Assembly: GCA_947652115.1 (NCBI GenBank)
Contig: OX393567.1
Location: 16,238,786-16,302,785 of the forward strand
Length of the DNA: 64,000 nucleotides
Reading direction: 5' to 3'
DNA from: Blastomussa wellsi
Lineage: Eukaryota > Cnidaria > Anthozoa > Scleractinia > Plerogyridae
The position numbers and the translations under genes were made by a program. The notes under the pieces are model-generated. The model saw only the letters and a list, made by a program, of their open reading frames with translations, did no database searches and was not told where the DNA came from. This document shows, piece after piece, positions 23,128 through 35,400 of this stretch (positions are counted from its first letter, which is position 1; the number at the start of each line of letters is the position of its first letter).

Positions 23128-23287
23128 GACCATTTTCGCATTGCCCATAATACACCTTGTTTACCCCCCAAAACTTTGCATAAGCATTGTCTTCCGATTC
23201 TCTTGGGACGACTGTAATACCCAGGAGAATTGGGAAACAAAGGTTGGGGGGTAAACAAGGTGTATTATGGGCAATGCAAAAATGGTC
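23128..23287. repeat. Palindromic MITE at the POLR3E promoter
   Basis: Arms of about 45 bases (GACCATTTTCGCATTGCCC... and its mirror ending at 23287) surround a core with CTTGGGACGACTGTAATACCC. A second copy is at 45647-45797 inside POLR3E. It lies 131 bases before the POLR3E ATG. Confidence 0.88.
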
Positions 23288-23417
23288 AATTGTATTGTGT
23301 TGTATTTCCAAGCCAAACATCTCAAAAAGCCTGAAAGCGGCAAAGGCCTGGGGCGAGCTGTGTTGGCTCTTCTCCTGTGGAAAATGCGCATGTGTCAAGA
23401 ACAATGGTGAAAAAAAC

Positions 23418-23456
23418 ATGGCGGAAGAAGAGGATGATGACCCGGTCGTGGCGGAG
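23418..23456 (+). CDS. POLR3E: POLR3E exon 1 (start)
   Basis: ATG followed by an acidic stretch (AEEEDDDPVVAE), phase 0, donor GCGGAG|GTTTGT. The acidic N-terminus just ahead of VDVYLAQTL matches the family. Confidence 0.9.
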
Positions 23457-26400
23457 GTTTGTTTTATCCTAACTGTTGAGAAATTTTCAGTATTTACAGG
23501 GAGAATTGTTTCATGAGACGTAGATTTTTGTATTTATACCTCAGGTGGACGTTTATTTGGCCCAGACTTTGGCCAACAACCTCTACTTGTTTCAGGTATA
23601 TTATTCCGTATGTTGATAGACGTTATCTTTGCATATCAATGGCGAAATTGTTTCAAACTTTCTGCATGGAATTTAGTATTTTGATTGAGCTCGTGCTCAG
23701 TTGGAAAAAGGTTAATTTTGGACTCCAAGAAAACTATTTGCTTCGAAATTAACGTTTGTTCTTGATAGTGAATAAAGTTTTGGGCTCATCCGCGGTGTAA
23801 AAACCTGTGTAACTCACCAGCAGTGACGTACCGGTAAAACAAAGAACGATGAAGACAACAGAGATCCTCCAAACAATATAGAACAGAAAAACAATAGCTC
23901 AAAACAAAGAAAAAAGTCACAGGTTTTTACACCGAGGTATACCCAAGTTTTGTCATACATTTTTATCAGATTTTTATTGACTTGCATAGAATCTTGCAGC
24001 TTATACATGGCAGAAATGACCATTATCAAGGTTTTTCTTCTAATTTCCTCTGTCTTCTCACCTCAGCTGTAAACCATAGACTGAAGTTAATTTTTTTGTA
24101 TACCCCTGTGGAAGATTGTGCATCCATTTATAAACAAAGTTACCAAAGTCATGACAAGGCACCGCATGCAAGAACTTTTTAAATTACATTTCCAAACTGC
24201 CTCGTGACAAGATAAAATCAAATTCCCTTAGATGTACTCTTATATTATCTGTCTCATTTCGAACTCAACTATTTTGAGCCCCTCGCTATGTTTAACTGAT
24301 TCTTCTTGTCCTGACCTGAAATTAACCCATTATTTCGAATTTGTCAAGAACAGAATACATTGATCAGAACACAGCTGGATTGTGTCTTAATTAAACTTGC
24401 TTATAATAACTCGGCGATTCTTTATTTATTCGCTGTGTTCCATTAGCCCTAACCAATCCTAGCTGGTGGCTGAAAATGATGGCCTATGATTGGGGACAAA
24501 ATCATTCGAAAAAACAAAAACGATGTTCTGGAAAAGATTTTTTGTAGCTGATTTATCAGACATATAATAATTGTTATTCAATCAGTGTCTCTTTCCATAC
24601 TGTATTTCACTGAAAGTTATTCATTGTTTAAATTTTTAAGCTACTCGCATTATTTTGAAACACTGCTGTTTCAAACTGTCTTCCCCTGGGAGTATGAAAT
24701 AGTAGGGTTTAACTGTATTGTAATCTTTAGACAATTGTAAGTAAAGTCTGTGTCGAACCTAATGGCCCATGCTGCCAAAGCTTATCCCTGTTGCTGTAGC
24801 ATGAAATGACTGGGAGTATTTCTACTCCCCCTTGGATGGGATGCTAGTCCATCACAGGGTTACCCCCAGCATTATTTTGTCAGTGCCCCAGCCAAGGCTC
24901 TAACTTGAACCGTTTGATCTGGAGTTGAACGCACTGACCATTAGGCCACCGCGCCTCTTTCCATGTACCTCATCTATAATGCACATTCCATGGACACTTA
25001 ACATGGATACCTAGCTCTTCCCCTAGTTTTCTCAATTTATGGTGCTTGAAAACATCATGGGTATTACATGAACATTATTGTAGTAGCTAAGCCTGCTGTT
25101 GAAGTAAATACCTACAAGACTTGATTGTATCTGATGCAGTACCCAGTACGTCCAGGAGATATTACTTATGATAATGTACATTATATTGGAGCAAGAATCA
25201 AGCCAGAGCAACAGAAGGTGAGAAATCTGATTAGACTCCTTTAAGAGTTCATGTAGTCGGTCATATTGTGTGCAATTTGTGTCACAACAAAACTAGGTTG
25301 TAACTAGGTTGTTATGCTACACAAAAACATGGCTGAGCAAGAGTTTTTGCAGTAGTGTAGCAGTGTTCATAGGCTTGTCCAAACACCAAGAAAAGAGTTG
25401 AAAATATAGGATGCAGGAGAGTATTTTTAACGAACTTCGAGGTGTTTGAATAGCTGATGAAATACTGTCTCGAGTGTTTGATATATCTTCTCAATCGAGA
25501 CAAAAACAAAGGAGTAAACAGAGAAATAAAATCGTCAAAATCTATGCTAATTAAGATGAGGAATCCACGGTCATGATTTTCTTTGTTTTAACTCAATGAA
25601 TTATTAATGAGTTGGAGAAGTGAAATTTAATGTGAAAGATTAATTAATCAACATGACACGACAAAGAAAAAATTTTTAGTCCCCGACAGGAATCGAACCC
25701 ATGACCTCCCGAACACCGGGCGGGCGCTCTATCCACTGAGCTACGAGAACTCATGGAGAGCGAGGTCATTTTAAATTTACCGAGCTGAAAATTTGCCATC
25801 ACTCTCATTTCCACAACTCATGATGATAGCGACATTGCTGATCCTAGCAGTATGCGGGATGCGTGTCACATAAGAACTCAGTAAAAATGACCTAGCTCTC
25901 CATGAGTTCTTGTAGCTCAGTGGATAGAGTGCCCGCCCGGTGTTCGGGAGGTCATGGGTTCGATTCCTGTTGGGGACTCAGAATCTTTGTCCCACGCTCG
26001 TGTCATGTTGATTAAATTTACATGCAGTTAAATGCAATTTAACAGAGTTAACAACTAGAGCGCCAGTGATCACCTGGAGGTCAGCGGTATTTGGCGTGTG
26101 CGCATGTGCCACGATTCCATGTGCTCTCAGAGTGAGCGGGTTTGAGCGTTTTTTGTGCTGTGGCGGGCGTTCCTGGAGGTCTTCTGCGTGCTCTAGGCCT
26201 CAGCGTTTTTTCTCCGTGGACCTGCAATTTTTTGTAGCGTATTTTTCACTCGTTTCCGTCGCCATTTGTTGTCTTGCTTTCGCTCCACATGGTTCGTACA
26301 ACCAACAACAGTATGGCCTCTTCTTTGAACGAGTCTTCATCTGCTCCGCCTTCCTGTACTGTCGAAACGCCGTCGGTTTCCCAACCTGGAGCTTCGACAT

Positions 26401-29400
26401 CAATTACCGTATCTCGTGAAGCATTGGCAGAAGCTTTTTCTGTGGCCTTAAGCCAGTCCTTGCCGCAGATTGTGTCGGCTCTTCAGGGAAATGCTTCGGT
26501 CACCGTTCCTAACGCGTCTACAACGTCGCTCGTGCAGACAGTTCCAGATGCAACCGGAGTTGCTGTCAACGTTCCGAGCTCAAGTCAACCTCCCTCACCT
26601 TCAATGGCAGGTTCTGCTTCAGGTATTGTTGTACCGCCGTTCATTTCGTCTTATTGCACGTTAGCAAACCCCATCCCGTCTAGTCAGGCAGCACCATCTT
26701 TGTTTGGTCCTCGTAGTAGCTCGAGTTCTTCTTCGCCCGCCTCTTCGTTTCTCACTCTTCATACAACACCTTCGTCATCTGGTTCCCTTATTGCTTCGAG
26801 TGTGGCACCGTTGGCCTCTCCTCCTTTAGGCAAGGGTTTTGTTGTCGGTCCAGGGTACTCACCTATTCCGGAAAAGTTGGTTTCAAAGATCAGGTCTGGT
26901 CAATTCGTGGAATTGGCAGATTTGCTAGCTGAAAACCTGAAGGCCCAAGAGGTGGAACCACAGACATTCCTTGATGGGAAGCTTGTTGTCTCTTCAACCA
27001 AAAAGCGGGTGACAGAAATCACGGATGTTATTACTTGGGTCCAGGCCTTCACTGTTTATATGTGGATTCTCTGCAGTGCACACCCCTCTCGCTGGCAGGA
27101 CATGACCCAATACAAACTCCTCATCCTCCAGACTTCACGTCAGTTCCCTGGCAAAGCCTGGCTACACTATGACTCAGCATTTCGCAAGGATGCTGCTGCT
27201 CTAGGTTTGACCGACTGGTCACATATGAACTCCGATTTGTATAATTTTCATACTCGTGCATCTCTTCCCCCAACCAGTCAGTCTTCAGCTCTCCAGTCTC
27301 CGCCCGGGCAATCTACGTCCAGCTTGTCTAATTATTGTCGGTCCTGGAACGATGGAAAGTGCAGATGGACCTTTGGTCAGTGCCGCTATCGCCACTGCTG
27401 CGAAAAATGTGATGGGGAGCATCCACGCATCAACTGTCCCTTTCTTGCTTCGCAGTCCAGTCACCAGCGATCGAGGTCTTTCACTCCGTCACGGAGCAAG
27501 CGTCAGCGGCAGCGTTGAGCTTGTGGCTGGCGTCTCTGAAACAACCTCTTTGGAGAACTTTGTAAATAGTGTAAATATTCCTTGTTCCTGTTCGGTTCCA
27601 GTTGCCATGTTTCCAGTTCATTGTTCGTGGGTGCAGAAGAAACTGCCTCGCAATAATCCTTCTGGGTTTCGTTTTGGTTCATTGGGTCAGACCTCTCTTC
27701 CTCACACCTCATCTTCACATGGTGAAATGTTCCAGGATCTGATTCCCCCTTCCAGAGTGTCGCCGATTAATGCAGAAAAGCTTGGGCACGAATTGCACAA
27801 TCATCCCGACCAGTCCCACGTGAATTATGTTATTTCAGGAATCAGGGATGGCTTCCATTTGGGTTTCAATCCTGCTGCTGTTTCTTTGAGATCAGCCTCT
27901 CAAAATATGCCCTCAGCCTCACTTCACCCAACGGTCATTGATGAGTACCTCCGTACTGAACTTGAAAAAGGCAGGCTCGCAGGACCTTTTTCTATATCAC
28001 CAATTCCTTGCCTTCATATTAGTCGTTTTGGGGTTATCCCTAAAAAATACCAACCAGGAAAATGGCGTCTCATTTTGGACCTTTCCAGTCCCTTTGGCCA
28101 TAGTGTCAATGATGGCATTCCCAAAGAACCATTCTCAGTGCAGTATATGAAAGTGGACGATGTCATCAATGGGATTATGTCCTGGGGCCGAGGCACCCTC
28201 ATGGCCAAATTTGATGTCGAAAGTGCTTATCGGAATGTTCCAGTGCATCCGGAGGAGCGATATTTACTTGGCATGACATGGCGTGGCAAATATTACATTG
28301 ACCTGGCCCTCCCGTTTGGGTTACGTTCGGCGCCTTTTATCTTCTCATCCATTGCCGACTTGGTCGAATGGATTCTTAAGCATAATTATGGAATACGTTT
28401 TCTGCTTCACTATATAGATGACTTTCACACTTTGGGCCCTCCAAACTCATCCATCTGCCAGGATAACATCAGCACTTGCGTTCAACTGTTCTCTGAGTGG
28501 GGTATTCCCCTGCATCCTGATAAGCTAGAGGGTCCCTCCACCTGCTTAACAGTCTTGGGTATAGAGCTAGACTCGCTAACTCTGCAGGCGCGCCTTCCTC
28601 GTGACAAGTTTGATCGCATCGTCAACCTATTAGAATCGTGGTCAGTTAAGAGGCATTGTACTCGCAAGGAACTTGAATCACTCATTGGTAATCTACAGCA
28701 TGCTTGCAAGGTGATTCCGCAGGGCCGCACTTTTTTACGCCGCATGATCAATTTGCTATCAGCATTTCGACGAGAGGATCACCCAGTTAGGCTCAACAAA
28801 GATTTCCATTTGGACCTTACGTGGTGGCGGGAATTTTTCCATTCATGGGATGGTCTTAGTTTTCTGCTCTCCCCACAGTGGTCTCCTCTGCCGGAGTTTC
28901 ATGTTTCATCGGATGCAGCTGGTGCAGTGGGTTATGGTGCCATCTTTGATACGGAATGGTTTGCAGGCGGGTGGTCCCCTGCTCAGGAGCCTTTGTCTAT
29001 CGCCTATAAAGAGTTGTTCCCGGTAGTTATTGCGGCGTCTTTGTGGGGTCACCGATGGGCTACAAAGCGGGTGGAGTTTTGGTTGGATAACACGGCCGTG
29101 GTGGATGTCCTGCGTTCGGGCACTTCGAGGGACCCAAACCTAATGGTGCTTCTTCGACATCTTTCATTCACAGCAGCTCGTTATTCCTTTGCCTTTTCTG
29201 GTTCTCATAGGGCCGGAAAGTCCAACTCAATTGCTGATGCCCTCTCACGCTTTGAATTTCAGCGGTTTCATCTACTAGCTCCTCATGCAGCTCCTTCAGC
29301 ATTCCCAGTACCTCCGTCGCTGCTGGCCCAGCTTCCTGTAGTTTGACAGAAAAATGCCGTTTTTACCTGACCAATGGGCTGGCTGCTTCCACCCGTCAGA

Positions 29401-32400
29401 CCTACAGTAGTGCACAGCGCCAGTTCCTTGATTTCTGTACCCAAGATGGTTACACTGGTCCGAGTGGCTCGCCGCTTCCAGCCAATGAGCAACTTTTGAT
29501 GCGCTTCTGTTCTCATCTGGCTGACCGCATCCATCATTCCTCTATTAAAGTATATTTGTCTGCAGTTCGCTCATTGCACATTGACTACGGCTTCCCTGAC
29601 CCCCTCGTGAATTGTCTTCAACTTCAGCGTCTCCTCCGAGGGATCAAACGACATCAGGGTGCTAATCGTCCACAACGCCAACCAGTGACTGCAGATCTTA
29701 TGACTGTAATACAGACATCGCTGGATTTTGCCAACCCCGACCACGTCATGCTGTGGGCGGCCTGCTGCATGGGCTTCTTCGGGTTCCTTAGAGCTGGTGA
29801 ATTTACTGTGAATTCGACTTTCGATCCTGCTCTCCACCTGACAACTGGGGATTTACAAGTGGACTCGGCCGTCAACCCCCACAGCCTTCGGGTTTTTGTC
29901 AAGAGTTCAAAGACTGATCCCTTCCGTCAAGGCGTTTTCATTTACCTTGGCCGTGGTTCAGCCTCTATTTGTCCCATCGTTGCTGTTATGGCTTATCTTT
30001 GTCTTCGAGGGCCAGGGCCTCTTTTTCTGTTCCAGAACGGTCGCATGTTATCCCGGACTTTGCTGTCTTCCTTCTTGCAGACCACACTGCAGTCTGCTGG
30101 CATTTCTGGAAAGTTTTCTGGCCATAGTTTTCGAATTGGAGCTGCGACGACGGCTGCCCAGAAGGGTGTCCCGGATCACTTAATTAAGACCATGGGGCGC
30201 TGGTCAAGTGACGCTTACCAGTTGTATGTGCGCACCCCCGTGGACACCATTCTCTCCGTTGCCGGGAGACTTGCCTAACGGGTAGGATTGTTTTTCTTAT
30301 CCTAATGTTACTGTGCCTTGGGTTGGGTGCCTTCGGATTTTGGCGGATCGGGGCCATGGCTTTACCCAGCCATGAGCCCCTCTCTCCGAGCTTTATTGCG
30401 CATAGCTCGGAGATCCTTCGGCTTGGCGTGGGGGCTCATGGCTGGGTTGCCAGGATTTGCCAGCCATGGGGGCGGTTCTCCATCTAGGAGCTGGCTGCCA
30501 AAAGTGGAAGCTCCTGGATGTCCCAGGCACCCAACCTCCACTTAAGCGATACAGTTGTTAAATGCAGTTAAATGCAATTTAACAGAGTTAACAACTAGAG
30601 CGCCAGTGATCACCTGGAGGTCAGCGGTATTTGGCGTGTGCGCATGTGCCACGATTCCATGTGCTCTCAGAGTGAGCGGGTTTGAGCGTTTTTTGTGCTG
30701 TGGCGGGCGTTCCTGGAGGTCTTCTGCGTGCTCTAGGCCTCAGCGTTTTTCCCGTCCCCCCCCTCCCTCTTCTTTTCCACTGCGTTCGCAGTGTGACGGG
30801 TGCCTGACTCCTTGTTGTGGGGGCTCATGGCTGGGTTGCCAGGATTTGCCAGCCATGAGGGCGGTTCTCCATCTAGGAGCTGGCTGCCAAAAGTGGAAGC
30901 TCCTGGATTTCCCAGGCACCCAACCTCCACTTAAGCGATACAGTTGTTAACGAGCTGAAAATTTGCCATCACTCTCATTTCCACAACCTTTACATTTGTT
31001 ACCTATAGTTCTTGTGGTCAAGTTTACCTTTTGTTTTGTTTATTGTAGGTTGAACTTGAACTGTCAATAAACACTAGCAGCCCAAACTATTATGTACCAA
31101 GAGGAGAGCAGATTGCTCATGATGTGAATGGTCCTACTCCATCATCTGCTTCAGAAGAGAAAGGGGCATTTTTTGCCAGGTAGGTGCACTTCAATGTTGA
31201 ATATATGTCACCGTTAATTTTAAATTTTGTCTTCTACACCCTTACCATCTCCTCCCCCATGTCATTTCCCCACCCTAACTCGTTAATTTCCTGTGTGTCA
31301 CCCTCACCCCAGCCCAACACTCGCTATCCTATTTTTTTATTATTATTTTAATGTACTTACCTCAGCAGTCAAACTTCATCTCCACGTATATGTCACGTAA
31401 TCAAAGTAAAATGTCACGTTTGACCACAAATCATGGCCATTCGCCAAGCAACACAACTTGGAAAGTTTGTTTTCTGACCACAAATCAAGACCATTTACCG
31501 AGCTACACAATTACAACTGCGTGACTTTGTTTTCTGACCACAAATCATGGCCATTTTCCCTCGCCGATCAACACAACATTCATTCCTGATTGCCCAGCAC
31601 TTGTTTGATGTGGAAGGCGAGCGGGTCGAAATCACAGTGCCAAACCTCACCTTTGTATTCGCACCAGAAGTCATACATGCTTCCTTAAGGGATCGATGGC
31701 AATGTTTGTAATAAATTGCCATTACCCCTTCTCCAGGCAATAAACAAATAGTCCTCTACCGTCGTCCGAATCCACACTCATGACAGGTGACTGCTTACAT
31801 TTGCAAAATGATGTAATTTGCCCCTGCTGCGGGGAGGCCAAATCGGTGAACACGGTCGTCCCAAAAAATCTTGATACAGACTGCATTAGGATTGCGTTAC
31901 ACTTCGTGAACACAATAATTTATGCAGAACTTTACTTGTGCATAGTAAATCAAATATGGAGTAAACTCAGTGCAGGGTTTTCATTAAGATTTTAAGTAAG
32001 AAGGAACCCATATGTGAGTTGGTGGGCAGAATAGAACATAATTAAAAGATTCTTTTTTTTGAAAGTATGCTGGTACCAGCTCTTGTGTACCCTAATTCAG
32101 GTACCCAGGCCCCACCTTCTAATCTAGTGGATGCAGTGTCCCTAACCAGAACAAACAGCTAACCCTAACACCAAAAGAAAGCTAGCCTTAGCTTTATCTT
32201 GACGCCTTGAAAAGAATTTATTATATGTTAAGCTATGAACTTACTTTCAAGGAAATCCCTTGTCATTTAACCTTTAGCCTGGTCAAACGTGGGAGGCACG
32301 GTGGCCTAATGGTTAGTGCGCTTGTCTCCGGATAGAGCGGTCCGGGTTCAGTGCTGGCCTGATGAGCCACTTAGGCTCGAATGCAGACTTTACCTTTTTT

Positions 32401-35400
32401 TACCCTGGCCAAAAGGGCTAGGGACACTTTATGTAGAAATTACATCTTCCCATCTATCTAAAATCCAAAAAGTAGCCGAACACAGAACTCCCCCTTGAAC
32501 AATATTGAAGTCCTGATATTGAAGGTCTTTTTGAACATGCAATTGACTTCTTACACCCATCATTGTCCAGGGGAACGGGGCCACAATTGTAGGTTAAAAA
32601 AATTAACCCGAATTTTAATTTGACCAGTAACATTTACATGTAAAAGCTTTGAGAAAAGGTATCCCAAAATGAGCAGCCTTGTGCAAAAATATCACTTTGA
32701 AGGATAATAAATGCATTAGCCTTCATTTGTCCTCTCAAATATGCACTCAGATATTTGTCCTTTGACAGACAGATAGACATTATCTATTCTTCGAAGATCA
32801 CTATCTTATGCATTGAAATATCCAGGAAGCACAATAGCTGTGCCGCTTGAAATTCCACTAGTATCACACATCTTTCAAGGTCAAGCTGCTAAGAGCTCAA
32901 TGTTTTACTTGAATATTAAGTCCCTGTTTAGATGCTAATCAATTTTACCGTATTTAAAGAAAAAGGCTTAAGATGACCTTAACTAAACTTAATGATTAAT
33001 TATTTTACATTGCACATAGATTATTTATTCCTAATTTTATAGTTTTATCCCTCTTTTTATGTTTTTTCCCTGTAATTTTTGTTCTTTTTGTTTTTTAAAT
33101 GGAATTTTTGGCAGATGAATTGCCACTTGGTGTAAATACTGTTAATAAAGCCATTATTATTGTTACGTTAAATTTATGAAAATTTAAGGTGGCTCTGAAT
33201 CCCGTTTACAGAATTGTTTTAAATTTTGCAAACGTTGCTTCTTACCTTGTTGATCAAAATTTAATAATTTGTCACCAAGCTCAGCTAAAGCTAAAATTAA
33301 GGGTGTATTTACAAGGTTATACAGTTGCTATGGTAACTTGTAATGTCAAAAGATTATCATTACTTGTTCACTAGTAATTTTGATTGTAGTATTGATCTGT
33401 CAAAGTTGTTACTGAAAAGCGCAGGAAACAGTTTGGAGCGAACCTTACCCTTGATATCTTAAAAAGAATTTAAACCGTTGTTTTCCTTCTAGTATAGTGC
33501 AAATGAATATCATTTTTTTGGTTTAACCCAGTGACAAGATGGATAAGCAGGTCCTTACTTCAACACAAGCCTCAGAAGACGTGAGTCGTTATTCTGTGGG
33601 CATTATTAAAGAAGGTAGGTCCACAAATCAAATGTTTTTCCAGTTGAGGAAAGTTACAAGGAGAAATCGAAGAAGTAAAAAAGATAGTGATTTCAGGACT
33701 TTCTTTTCAAACAATAAAATAATTGAATATGTTTACTATTTCACCAAAAGTGCAAGAGCCAATATTGTGTTGTGTTCTGGGGCTAGACACATTTCGCTCA
33801 GTGCTTCTCTACACCCAGTTGTACATGCATGAAGATTTATAGGTAAAGGTGAACCAAGTATTTGGAGGATAGTTTAAATACTCCCAGCCACTCCTTGGTA
33901 TAGGAAACAGGATTTAAGTGCCCAGCTATTAGGCCATTAGGAAGGTGTCACAAAAGTGTTCCAGACAAGAAGGGAGTATAAGGTTTAAAACCCAATAAGC
34001 TCAGCTACCTGGCCTGACAAATTACTAGAAAACTTCTAAATGATTTGTTGGGAACATTAGGAATTTGACTTGTTGGAATTTCTTGTTGGCAGCTTGCCTC
34101 AAAAACTTGATTGGTACCCTGCATGGCCTAATGGTCAGCATGTTGAACTTTGAATCAAGTGATCCATGCTTGAGCCCTGGCTCAGGTCATTGCATAATTT
34201 GCAGTTTTGGACAAGATGCCTAGTCTTGCAGGGTCACTTGCCACTTACAGTAGTGTTATGATCCAGCGAAAATCAAATCAACGGAGTCGGAAGCAGAGTT
34301 CGATTCTGCTTTTGATTCCGTCGGTTACGATCTAATGAAACTAGATAGTCAGAGTCGCAAGCAGAAAGGAAGTACTCGGAGTGCCTGAAACTAGCAGTGT
34401 GATTGGTTTATTCTTCCGTTTCTGGTTGTGAGTCATAAGCGGAATCGGAAGAAAATGGAAACGTTCTGATTCTTCCGACTCCGATTCCGTCGTGCTTATA
34501 ATTATGACTCCGCTTACGACTCCAAGTTTCGATTTTCACTAGGTCGTAAGCTTTCTTACGACTCCGCTTACGACTCCGACTCTGACTCCGTCGCTAGTGA
34601 AAACCAGGCTGTAGAGGGAAAGAAATGCGCCCTGTCACTTAATCAAATGCTGTCAGTGGAAACCTGGTTAAGCTCCAGTAAGATGGGACAAATTGGCCCA
34701 ACACAGACTTCACCTTGTGTGTTACTGTACATGTATGTCCTGGGCATTAAGATCAAGCTTCAAACCTGGTCATGTTTAGCAACCTAACTACACCTGTAAC
34801 TTACAGTAAAAGGTGGCTTCGTTGTCCTTTTGTACTAAGGACTATAACTTTCTATAAGGTTTCTCTTTTCTCTCTTCGCCAGAATATCATTCTCCCTTGA
34901 TTAGTGACAGAAATGACATGCATGTATTCTTTTATTATTAGGAGAGCTTCACCTCACACCCTTACATGGTGTGCTTCAACTCAGGCCAAGTTTCGAGTAT
35001 CTCAACAAGGGCGAAGCAAATGTTCGCCAGGCATCGAACCTCACAGAGGAAGGTGTGTAAAATGAATCCTTGATACCGCAGTGTGAAGACAGGGATTAGT
35101 CTTGAAAATGTTTTGGAGTGGAACCCTGTGTTATGGTCACATCGTTTTTACCATCAATTTTAAAGTAACATGATGCTAGGCCAGAGATGTCGGGACCTTT
35201 GGTTTTGACAAGGATATGTACAGTCAATTCTGGTCTTGTTTTGATTTTAGAATCCTGTTATGTTCATCAAAGTTCTCCGTGCATGGAGTGAAGTTTATGA
35301 ATTCTGGATGTTTACCAAAGAACTTACAGCAGTTAAGAATTTCAAATGTATTTGCCAGGACCAGTCATGAAATTTGGCCGTACCCCATCAAAATGGCCAC

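Larger units (their letters stand above)
26022..30950 (+). mobile_element. DIRS/Ngaro-type tyrosine-recombinase retroelement, apparently intact
   Basis: A 4.9 kb element with split direct repeats in the order A1 (26022-26210), ORFs, B1 (30428-30561), A2 (30562-30750), B2 (30817-30950). A1 and A2 look identical over 189 bases; B1 and B2 differ at about two of 134. It encodes a Cys-rich gag-like ORF, an RT/RNase H ORF and a tyrosine recombinase, with no DDE integrase. That gene set, with A1-B1A2B2 ends and no target duplication, is the established signature of the Ngaro/PAT branch of DIRS-like elements, which replicate through a circular DNA and integrate by Y-recombinase. It lies in sense orientation in POLR3E intron 3. 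Confidence 0.93.

Noticed and set aside
23111..23516. 102- and 109-codon ORFs at the POLR3E promoter
   Set aside because: Created by the palindromic MITE and 5' leader; the POLR3E ATG at 23418 explains the coding part.
25893..25980. Possible functional tRNA gene
   Set aside because: A and B boxes are good, but the sequence is one arm of an inverted pair and part of a dispersed family with a non-tRNA tail; treated as SINE.
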